The position numbers were made by a program, and so were the translations under genes. The notes beneath the pieces are model-generated. The model was given only the letters and a program-made list of their open reading frames with translations, searched no databases and had not been told where the DNA came from. Positions 12,101 to 20,222 of a stretch of 52,456 nt of DNA are shown piece after piece. The stretch comes from Rhizoclosmatium globosum (taxonomy: Eukaryota; Chytridiomycota; Chytridiomycetes; Chytridiales; Chytriomycetaceae). Each line of letters opens with the position of its first letter. Positions within the stretch are counted from its first letter, which is position 1. Location: the NCBI GenBank assembly GCA_002104985.1, contig MCGO01000247.1:1-52456 (forward strand), written 5' to 3'.

Positions 12101-12696
12101 TATTTCCTATGCTCACAATTGTGCCAGCACTTGTGAGTTGATTCATGTTAGGAAAATCTCCCTGCCCTACCCATTCCTTTAATGTCAAGCTTGAAGACGA
12201 ACAAGTACAAACATATTTCCAGTTCTAAATCAACCACATTACTCAAAAGCTCCGGTCCCATGATATATTGAAGTCGCTGATTGAATAATCAGTTGATTAG
12301 CAATTGAGGAAGGGGAAGGTACCGTGACAACTTGCACTCTGATAATAATTATGGTTAGACAGAATTTTAATGGGCAGAAACTCGCCTGTAACCCATAGAC
12401 TGTAGCAGATACTGTGTGACGTACGTTGTTAAAATGGAACTGTTTTTGGCGTCAAAGAGCAAAACAATAGGCCGCTTTGAGCCGGTATAACTAGTTCCAT
12501 CAACGTATTTTAGATCTTTCCAGGCAGAATAAGGCAATACGCAGGTATCAGGTGCGTTATAAAATTGTCCGTTGTTAGAATCAACGTTGAAGGCTGTCCA
12601 GTTTATAGCTTCCTTCTGGATGTAACGCGAGCTAGCCAAACACATCTGAAAACATCCTAACATGAAAGCAAAAGGCCATATACGTTTATACAGCAT
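9197..12696 (-). CDS. Receptor-like protein: OpuAC/ProX-type substrate-binding ectodomain + Cys-rich stalk + multi-pass membrane domain
   Basis: Ten exons on the minus strand: 12696-12386, 12338-12243, 12189-12097, 12052-11854, 11808-11514, 11467-11171, 11117-11008, 10956-10238, 10197-9863, 9810-9197. The summed length is 3069 nt, an exact multiple of three, giving 1022 residues. Residues 1-20 are a signal peptide. Residues ~35-425 resemble the bacterial glycine-betaine-type binding fold: LTLKEW, then GNFGWFIPNYL, FFGWTPSS, FPDLNGFV, and AACDWIN near the end, with Trp 142, 174 and 302 at conserved-looking cleft positions. Residues ~430-547 are Cys-rich (CPPNFACLGG, LLCTECKEEN). Hydrophobic segments start at ~553, 632, 683, 736, 820 and 874, with further weak ones. 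The last ~125 residues are a Ser/Thr-rich cytoplasmic tail. Intron 1 uses a GC donor. I infer a surface chemoreceptor for a small solute; it could instead be a transporter accessory or a channel. Confidence 0.85.
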
Positions 12697-12733
12697 GACA
12701 GGTGAGGAGGTGGGCTTTCCCGTCAAAAAATCG

Positions 12734-12919
12734 TCATAGTAAATCCCCGAAAATTGAAGATCTCTTGTTGCGGTCTAAGCCTGTTGCATATCTTGGAACG
12801 AGAAGTCCAGTTCTATCGTGGCTTTTTCGCCCAGAATGACAGGGGGTTGGTGATTGACCAACTTTTTCAGGGAGGGTGTCAGAAAATGCCACCACCACCA
12901 GAACTTCAATCGCCATCAT
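12734..12919 (-). CDS. Small repeat-borne open frame upstream of receptor
   Basis: ATG-initiated frame of 61 codons (MMAIEVLVVVAFSDTLPEKV at its start) that begins inside the inverted-repeat arm and ends 37 bp before the receptor ATG. The left arm keeps the first codons (MAIEVL) but has a deletion and a different ending. No domain is recognised. It may be an upstream open frame in the receptor mRNA, a fragment of a repeated gene, or chance. Confidence 0.25.
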   Translation of the reverse strand: MMAIEVLVVVAFSDTLPEKVGQSPTPCHSGRKSHDRTGLLVPRYATGLDRNKRSSIFGDLL

Positions 12920-13167
12920 CTTGACCTACAGTGAAGGTGGAAGCATAAGCAATATACCAAATAAATCTAAAAAGTGTGTACTTTAAACTAATAGAGAGAC
13001 TTTGTTTATTTTCGATTGAGATAGAGAGTTGCCTCAAAACTTCAAAGGCGATAGGCTCATCCAATATTAACACTACAGCTCTATTCAGGATTTGGATCAC
13101 ACATTAATACCTATAATTTCAACTTAATAGAGGCCAAATGACCATTTTCTTCTTAATACTCCAAATC
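12841..13167 (-). repeat. Right arm of ~310 bp long-range inverted repeat
   Basis: Reverse-complement partner of 1453-1760. It ends 145 bp upstream of the receptor start codon, so it probably forms part of that gene's upstream region. In this arm the ATGGCGATTGAAGTT block opens a 61-codon reading frame (12734-12919) that runs out of the repeat; the left arm loses that frame through an internal deletion. Confidence 0.85.
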
Positions 13168-13632
13168 CGGACACAGTGATGCCAACACCCAAAAAACAAC
13201 GAATCCACCTTACCAGCGCCCGAATCGCAAAGAAAAGGCAGCCAGCTAACCAAGCTATTAAAAGAAATGAGAAAACAACTGTTGAAGGAGGTAAAAAAGG
13301 CAGGTTTGCTTGGATTTACGTTGTTGAAGACCTGACAATTGTCTCAAAATGCCGCACAGTACCCACACGCTCCAGAAGCTTGCTCCAAGAATTTCTCCTG
13401 ACCTCACGATTATGCTTAAAGTATTGATGTTAGAGTAAATGGAATCTTCCCTGACGATAATAAAGACAAAGGGATCGTGAGTCCCATGAAATGTGATGAG
13501 CCTCATAGATAATATGTTATTTTGAATCGCAATGAATAATGAAGAGGAGAAAAGATACTATTTGTAATTCATTTGTAATTGCTCTCAGTGTCTGACCCTC
13601 GATAGGGTTGGAATCACCATCCCCCTGCCAGA
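13168..13632. other. Intergenic stretch without a supported gene
   Basis: A plus-strand open stretch (about 13176-13427) encodes a very basic N-terminus (TPKKQR, AKKRQPANQ) with no recognised domain and a donor-like GGTAAAAAAG at about 13289. An antisense frame overlaps it. Neither has support beyond being open. The rest is AT-rich upstream sequence of the polymerase gene. Confidence 0.4.
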
Positions 13633-15326
13633 ATGACTTCAAAACTGCTTTTCCACGATGTCCATGCAATTCTCATTCCAGAGAACATATCCAAAACACG
13701 TATCGACATAATGCGGCAGCGCTTGACTGAGAAAGGTGAAAACATATCATCTTATACGTTTGTTCCTAATCGGGTTGTTCAGGCGGCACTGTTGTCACCT
13801 CAACGTCCACAAAAGTCACCCATATCATCACCGCTCATCAATGCCTACATCAAGTACTCGGCTTCTTGAAGCTGGATACTCTACCGCCTGATTGTAAGGT
13901 TGTCAGCCCCGACTTCATTGCAAAATCAATACAGCATGGCTGCCTCGAGCATTCCGGCTGCGAAGTTCAGTTTATTGAGCCTGCGCTACCGAAAAAGACA
14001 GAGTCAGTTATTAGAGTACTGGATTCGGACGAAGAACTGTAAGTTGAGGGACTTCAATAAACATACCAATACCAAAGCAGATCAGAAGCCGAAACCGAAC
14101 CCCTTGACGACTATGAACAGCAGTTGATGGAATCTATGTGGTCTGAATCACAAGCCGCAACAACTGAGACTGACAACGAATTTGAAAATCCCCCGAGCAT
14201 TTATTCAGAAGCGACCAATGCAGAAGCCACTAGCAATAGCAATCAGACAGAAAGAAAGAAGATAATTATTCCCGAAGCCCTTTTACGATACATGAATGCA
14301 TCGCCGAACTCTTCTGAGAACAAAAACCAACACATCACAGACGAATTCACACGCCTTGTGAAGCGAGCAGAAACTGAAGGCAACCAATGGCGAATTCGTT
14401 CATATAAAAAGGCGGTGAAGATAATTTCAAAGCTCAGTTTTCGGATTACGAGCAAAGAGGATGTTAAAGGTTTGAAAGGAATTGGCAAAAATATGACTCT
14501 CAAAATAGAGGAAATATTGCGAACCGGATACTCATTGAAAGCTCACACCATTCCAGAGAAATTTGGACCTCTTGAGAAGTTCAAGAATATTTATGGAGTG
14601 GGCGAAAAGATTGCAGAAAAATTCTAGTTGCGTTTAACCATTTGCTGCATTTCATGGTATTGATTATTTTTATTCAGCACAATCGGATATAGAACGCTTG
14701 AGGACGTGAAATCAAAAGCAACGCTTACTCGAGACCAACAACTCGGCATCAAGTACTATGATGATTTTCTTCAAAGGATACCTCGAAGCGAGTGCTCCAA
14801 AATAGCAGAATTTGTCACTAAGATGGTTCATGAATTGGATGCCAATCTCATTTGTCGTATGATGGGTTCCTATCTTCGAGGATCTGAAACTTGTGGTGAC
14901 GTTGACTTCATGATTACGGACCCAAACGGTCTTCCAAACGAAGGACTGTTGGAGTCCATTGTTTTAAAACTGAAAAATGTTGGCTTCATACTCGAAAATT
15001 TGTCGTCCCCAGCTTCAGAAGATGGTCACGAAAGAATTTGGAGAGGTATCTGCAAGTTAGCAGGGGTAGGAATTGCGCGACGAATTGACATTCTGATTGT
15101 TCCGTTTGATGAGTTGGGAGCTGCTACCATATATTTCACTGGAAATACAGAATTTAACAGATGCATACGATTATTGGCGAGGAAAATGGGGTACTCGTTG
15201 AATCAACATGGTTTGTTTCGTAAAGGTCCAAATGGTGAAAAAACTCTTGTTGCGTCCAAGACTGAGCAAGAGATCTTTAATATTCTCGGAGTGCCCTGGA
15301 AGCCCGCAACAGAACGTAATATTTGA
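13633..15326 (+). CDS. POL4: Family X DNA polymerase with BRCT domain (Pol lambda/Pol4-like)
   Basis: Four exons: 13633-13735, 13783-14038, 14081-14626, 14678-15326 (introns 47, 42 and 51 nt; sum 1554 nt, 517 aa). The N-terminus is a BRCT domain (ISKTRIDIM, GGTVV, KVTHIITA). It is followed by an acidic Ser/Thr-rich linker, the 8-kDa/fingers region (NQWRIRSYKKAVKII; helix-hairpin-helix GLKGIGKNM and IYGVGEKIAEKF), and the catalytic palm with GSYLRGSETCGDVDF, carrying two of the three metal-binding Asp, and RIDILIV with the third. YFTGNTEFNR and YSLNQHGLF are also family motifs. It fills gaps in base-excision repair and non-homologous end joining in the nucleus. One oddity is Leu where the nucleotide-site motif usually has Arg (GSYLRG rather than GSYRRG). 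It converges on PheRS, with the stops 34 bp apart. Confidence 0.93.
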
Positions 15327-15330
15327 GTAA

Positions 15331-15336
15331 AATAAA
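15331..15336 (+). terminator. Poly(A) signal of POL4
   Basis: AATAAA four bases after the POL4 stop codon, inside the 34-bp gap to the convergent PheRS gene, so the 3' UTR must run into the PheRS coding strand. Confidence 0.45.
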
Positions 15337-15360
15337 AGTGTATATTTAGTTTATTTTTTC

Positions 15361-17424
15361 TTAACCTCGTAGTTCAACTCCACAACGTCTTGCCACCTCC
15401 TCCCGGACTTTGTCCTGAATGATGTCCACATCCTCGTTGGAGAGTGTTCTGAAAAATCGTCATAAATAATGAGTCAAATATTAGACGAGACAAACCTATC
15501 CATTGATCTGTAGTTGATTCTGAAGCACTTGCTTATTCTTCCAGTTTTTGGATTTTTGAAGGTATCAATCTAATAGAATTCAAAGAGTGAGTACGTCTCG
15601 ATAATACGTTTGCAGAACTAACCAGCGCAACATCTTCCGCCAAATCTCCGGCCATGTCTCTCACAACTTCAAACATGTCATTGTCATGGAATCCGTCAGG
15701 ACACCAAAACGATACGTCTTTGTAACAAGCAGGGTATTTTGAATATGGCTGGAATCTGATTTGTTTGGTGGTATGATTCTCAAACTGGGAAAGGAAGCGA
15801 GAGTCCTGCGACCAGAAAAGACGAATATCCGGAATTCCAAACATGACCATCGCGATCCTCTCCAGCCCTAAACCAAACGCCCAACCGATTTTATCTGGAT
15901 TACCTAAATCGTGTGTCAATAACGTATTCATATAACATGCTCGCGTCAAAATCACAAAAATGCTTTTCTCTTGCATTGTTCAGCATTTCTACCATATTAA
16001 TTTATGCACCCAATACATTTTCTTCGCTTTGGTCATGTCACTTTCTTCTCAAGATTTACCTCACGTATCTCGGACAAAGGCTTTTTCTGCCTCTCTTAAG
16101 ACTGTCCTCCCACTTCCAAGATCCTCCAATATTCTCCTTCATTTGCTTGGCCTTCAAACTGCCAAGTATTAGAAACAAGCATCCTTTCAAGATTTCCCTC
16201 GCTTCACTCGGCCTTCATGTTGAACAGCGTTTCTAACAATTCTCCCTCGTTCGGCTATCACAGAGATACTCACCAGAATCATCAAGCATCTTCTTTTGAA
16301 TGACATACATGGCACCCAAGCAATTTATGGCATATTCCTTAGTATTCGACCTCCTTGATAATCTACTCGCTCCCGCTTTGCTCAATATAAAAGCAATCCT
16401 CCAACAATTTCTCCCTCGCTCCGCTTCGCTATAAAGTAATTCTCCAACAATTCCTCCCTCGCTCCGCTCGGGTATCGCTCCGCTCGGCTATAACTTCGGT
16501 CGGCTATCTCTTCAATCGGCCATTGATTACATATCAAAAATGCTCACCAGAATCATCAAGAATTTTCTGCTGAATGACACCACATCCGAGCAATTCCAGC
16601 CATTTTCCTTGATACATGACCTCCATTTCCCAGGAGGGAGAAGTGAAAGGAAAATAAGCTTCAATCCAACGAATTTCCAGATTCTTGTCTGAACCAAAGA
16701 GATGCCATACGAGACCTTCGAGGGCACGTTTGAGGTGCAGAGCAACAAGTTCCGAGTCCTTTTGAGCATGAGCGACTTGAAGAGGATTCGTTTCAGGGTT
16801 GCTAAGGCCCGTTGGATCAGTAATTTTGGCACCTTTGGGCAGAGGGGCAAATGTGTCTGCCGAAGATTCTGAGAGAAGGGCTTTACGGTCAAAGATGCGA
16901 ATGCCTTCCATTTGATGAAAGACGGGGTAGTGTGAGAGGTCAATCTCGTCGCGGCGGTACACATCCGCTGTGAGCAGGTAACCAACATTTGACTGTTTTC
17001 CAGCAAGAACCTCTGATTGATGGGCACTCGTGTGGGTTCTCAGAACAGTATCTTTGTTAACGTAGTAAGTATCCGACGGACTCCTGCTTGAGTGGTCCTT
17101 ATCAAAGAGCAGCTGGTCGAAGTTCTGAGTTGTAGAGACAGCCGGAGACAGCGAGTCGACGATCTTGTAGTTTTGATTTGTCTTAACAAAGTAGTCTTCG
17201 ATGCGTTCTTTAATGATTGCAATTGGGTGATTGGGCACTTTGTGAAGGCGACGCGGGATGCGTTCGAGCACCGACGCGGACAAGTTTGTTGCGGCGTCGG
17301 TCGGGAACGTGGCGCCGAGAATGCGAGTTGATGTTGAAGTCGAGGTTGAAGTCGCCGTTGAGTGTCGTCGGATCTGCGGAAGAACGAGCCACGTCATTCG
17401 CATTCGCATTTGGGTGGTGCCCAT
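15361..17424 (-). CDS. MSF1: Mitochondrial phenylalanyl-tRNA synthetase
   Basis: Monomeric mitochondrial PheRS (FARS2/MSF1 type), which charges mitochondrial tRNA-Phe. Exons: 17424-16548, 15903-15623, 15569-15496, 15448-15361 (1320 nt, 439 aa). Class II catalytic motifs are clear: [23 protein letters not shown] helix, FHQMEG, and motif 3 [20 protein letters not shown]. The C-terminal anticodon-binding (FDX-ACB) domain is complete ([38 protein letters not shown]). The start at 17424 gives a basic, Ser/Thr-rich presequence ([12 protein letters not shown]...RRHSTATS) and avoids overlap with the divergent GrpE gene, whose ATG lies 55 bp away. Intron 1 is 644 nt, an order of magnitude longer than its neighbours, and holds repeats and a degenerate copy of the preceding exon end. 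Confidence 0.95.
16200..16530. repeat. Tandem low-complexity units inside PheRS intron 1
   Basis: Imperfect repeats built around TCCAACAATTCCTCCCTCG, CTCCGCTCGGCTATA and TCGGTCGGCTATC recur several times between about 16215 and 16520. They account for much of the unusual intron length. Confidence 0.6.
16268..16345 (-). other. Degenerate duplicate of the PheRS exon 1 end (pseudo-exon)
   Basis: On the minus strand this segment reads GTCATTCAAAAGAAGATGC and CTTGATGATTCTGGTGAG. The true exon end plus donor at 16544-16615 reads GTCATTCAGCAGAAAATT and CTTGATGATTCTGGTGAG. The translated copies are [16 protein letters not shown] and [15 protein letters not shown]. Upstream homology continues to GGAATATG versus GGAAAATG. 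A donor is preserved in the copy and an AG lies just before it, so it might be a cryptic alternative exon, but decay looks more likely. Confidence 0.65.
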
Positions 17425-17479
17425 CACTCGATCCGATTTGCTTTTTTGTCTGTCTCTCTCTTTCGTCAAATCAACACAA
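17425..17479. promoter_or_regulatory. 55-bp divergent promoter, PheRS / GrpE
   Basis: The two start codons, for two mitochondrial proteins, are separated by only 55 bp, so the genes must share a bidirectional core promoter or have 5' elements within each other's coding sequence. No TATA box is visible. Confidence 0.5.
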
Positions 17480-18201
17480 ATGCTCGCCATCAGATCCTGT
17501 CTTAGGGCTGCCGCCCCTCTGCGATCCTCCACACAATTCAGTGCTATTCAGCGCGTGGCGGTGCGCAACTACTCTGCCGATGCCGCAAAGGAGCCTGCTG
17601 CTGATGCTGCACCTTCCCCTGAAGCCGAACTCGAGAAACTGAAGGCAACACTCGCAGAGAAAGACAAGCAGATTACAGACTTGCAGGTGTGTATTACCGA
17701 CCTTGTTGGAATCAGCCTCGGTGCATCGATGTTGATGCATTGTCTCCCACTTCCAAACAGGACATGTACCGTCGTTCCCTCGCTGACATGGAAAACGTCC
17801 GTCAACGTACAAAGAAGGAAGTCGAAAATGCTTCTGCTTTCGCAATCACAAAATTCGCTAAGGATCTGCTTGACACCGCAGATGTTCTTGAAATCGCTTT
17901 GAAGTCTGTCCCTGAAGCGGAACGCGCAAACGATGCCAACAAACACTTGAAAGATTTCTACTCTGGTGTCTCAATGACTCACGACAACTTGCTCAAATCT
18001 TTCAAACGTGTCGGTGTGGAACCTTTTGCTCAAACATTGGGTGCCAAATTCGACCACAACCTGCATCAAGCCATCTTCCAAGCCCCTATTCCTGGAAAGG
18101 AGCCTGGAACTATCATTGAAGTCATCAAACCTGGATACATGATTCAGTCTCGTGTTTTGAGATCAGCACAAGTCGGGGTTGTTCTTGACCCAAGCAACTA
18201 A
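17480..18201 (+). CDS. MGE1: Mitochondrial GrpE nucleotide-exchange factor
   Basis: Nucleotide-exchange factor for mitochondrial Hsp70. Two exons: 17480-17686 and 17761-18201 (74-nt intron, phase 0), 215 aa. An Arg/Ser-rich presequence (MLAIRSCLRAAAPLRSST) is followed by a long coiled coil (EAELEKLKATLAEKDKQITD) and the GrpE head: DMYRRSLADMENVRQRTKKE, FAKDLLDTADVLEIAL, LGAKFDHNLHQAIFQ, and the closing GYMIQSRVLRSAQVGV. All family landmarks are in order and the length is normal. It is transcribed divergently from mitochondrial PheRS. Confidence 0.96.
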
Positions 18202-18340
18202 GCCTTCTTTCTATTTACCTTTTTTTTTGTTTTCTTGTTCTTTTGGGTCTTACTGTTGTGTTCTGTGGGATGGAACATGGTTTGATGATGGCGGATTTGT
18301 GGGTTGGGAATGACTTCAGTTACGCTAGTTATGATTGCTA

Positions 18341-18346
18341 AATAAA
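18341..18346 (+). terminator. Poly(A) signal of MGE1
   Basis: AATAAA 140 bases after the GrpE stop, in the gap before the next gene. Motif only. Confidence 0.4.
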
Positions 18347-18431
18347 TGGAACTATGCATTATGTGGTAGCCTAGGGGTGGATAGTTTTAGAGACGTTTTC
18401 GTTTTTCGACTTGGTGAAAAGTAACAACAGG

Positions 18432-18870
18432 ATGGCCCCAGACCCAATCAAGGTAAACCCCCAGTCTTTCCACCAGATCGAGCCTTAACCACACCACAAC
18501 AGATCTCCCCACTTCCAGTCATCGACCAGGACCTCGACAAGATGGGTGCGTCTAATTAACCTTCGCCTCCAACCAACTCATCAAAACCCTAACCGCAACA
18601 TCTCTTACCCCTCCAGACCACATGGTCTTCATCAAGACCCGGTCCAACTTTGTCAAGGAGCAGCTCGTACGTACCGAAGAAATCAACTATGTTCGTGAAA
18701 AGATGAAGTGGTGCTACAGAAGAGAAGGAGTCAACCACCTCCAAAACTGCAGACACTTGACTATGCAATACTTGGAACTCGTGCGTGCCGCTAAATTGGA
18801 GTGGATTCAGCCATTTAAGCTGCCTGCAAAGTCTGTGAAGTTGGGTGCTTCTGTTGAAGAGGAACACTGA
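18432..18870 (+). CDS. NADH:ubiquinone oxidoreductase PDSW/NDUFB10-like subunit
   Basis: Accessory subunit of the distal membrane arm of respiratory complex I. Three exons: 18432-18452, 18503-18545, 18617-18870 (introns 50 and 71 nt), 105 aa. The diagnostic block is EEINYVREKMKWCYRREGVN followed by HLQNCRHL and YLEL, which matches the fungal ~12-kDa PDSW form (REELGKCYRREGVNHLxxC). The two Cys of the intermembrane-space C-x9-C-like pair (WCYRREGVNHLQNC) are present. No cleavable presequence is seen, as usual for this subunit. The first two exons are very short (21 and 43 nt). Confidence 0.88.
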
Positions 18871-19034
18871 TGAACAAGGCTCCGACTCAAACACTTCACA
18901 TGATTATACCTGTCTTTGGTATCATTAAAGACGCTTTTTCTACGTACTATTTTTTGTGGATGGGTAATGGCTTCAGGGGGAAATGCTGGATGAATAGGGG
19001 ACACTGCTGTTTTTATTTCAATCAACACGTCTCC

Positions 19035-20063
19035 TTAGAAACAAATACGGTAAGTATTGTATCTTCCGGCAGTTTCACTGGGTCTCGTAATCTTGACGAC
19101 TTGGCCTCGCTGGAATCAAAGTAAGTATTTTTACAACCGAAAATGATGAATGAAACGCGAACCTTCAAGCCATAGTAACGAGCCACTGGGTCCGACTGTT
19201 GAATACGTGGGAGCTGGGAATCCTTCAAACGGCTGTTGAAACGAGTACATCAGAGCCAAATTCTACCCCTATGGAATTGAAACAAAACTCAACTATCTTT
19301 CCAGCAAAGTCGCCTTCTCCTCTTTTGACAGCAACACGTGCTTTGGAACAAGAGAGTGGTGGGTAATGTTGACCATCAGTTCGCTCTCCATAAAGATTGA
19401 AATATCGTATTTGGGGGCCATTTCCTGAATCACTTTGTGCGCTGAAGGTGTGAGACTCTTTTTGTAGACGAGAATGGATTTGAAGATGGCTTCCTGCATC
19501 ATACGTTCGCAAATTCTGAGTTGGTTGAGGTTGGTGGCCAAGTTTGAAGAGTGTTAAGACAGAGGAGGAAGCAAGAAGCACAGATTATATAGATTAGAAA
19601 ACAGCCAATTAATTTGAGACTCTCTCACTTGCGGATTGGCTTGATGCCCACGGTTTCATCGTCAGTGAAGAAGACAAAGAGCTGATCATCTGGAATGTTC
19701 TTATGGCCCACCAGAAACGTCAAACCGGCTCGACTATAATATTCGAAAGATGATTGAGCCGTATTGGCCTTTGAAAGTCGGTTGAAACATCGCAACGTAC
19801 TCAATGATGCCATTTCTGTAGTGGTCGCCTTTCCAGTCCTCCAGAGTGACATTAAGCTCATGTTCTCCGACCAAATATCCCTATACAGTTGGTTTGTTGT
19901 TAGCGGAACCTGGTCCAAACAGGGTAGGAACATACTCTGTCGTTGACCATTTGCAGGACAGTCTTGTGCACCCTGAATCAAACGCATAAGTACAATACAT
20001 GAGCGTCCGTGTGTATACTGAGACTAACCTCCACAACTTCACGGCTTCGCGGTCCTCATCCAT
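19035..20063 (-). CDS. RPB5: RNA polymerases I/II/III common subunit RPABC1
   Basis: Shared subunit of all three nuclear RNA polymerases, at the downstream DNA-entry jaw. Seven exons: 20063-20029, 19972-19936, 19880-19801, 19733-19629, 19515-19294, 19232-19163, 19109-19035, summing to 624 nt (207 aa, normal length). Recognisable parts are VKLWRVHKTV (split by intron 1), FVFFTDDETVGIKPIRK, the SLTPSAHKVIQEMAPKY helix, and the bacterial-RPB5-like C-terminal core (VPKHVLLSKEEKATLLERYR, QLPRIQQSDPVARYYGLKRG, ITRPSETAGRYNTYR). The 3' end converges on the PDSW gene. It is the most downstream of three same-strand genes with XPO7 and RPB2. Confidence 0.96.
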
Positions 20064-20222
20064 CTTTGTTACTTCGTCGAAAAAGAAAAAACAAAATGCT
20101 TCATTGCACACAACAAATAAGAGAAGAACATATTAGAACTCTTCTGCAGACGGCAAAAGAATAATGAAGTTTTGCGTCATCATAGTTCGCTATTCGGTTG
20201 CGTCAGAAATAATTTAAAGTAT

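Noticed and set aside
13176..13506. Protein-coding gene on either strand upstream of POL4
   Set aside because: Only overlapping open frames on opposite strands, without motifs or plausible splice structure.
17425..17532. Upstream extension of PheRS to an open start at 17532
   Set aside because: It would overlap the GrpE coding sequence on the other strand, and the added residues do not resemble a presequence.
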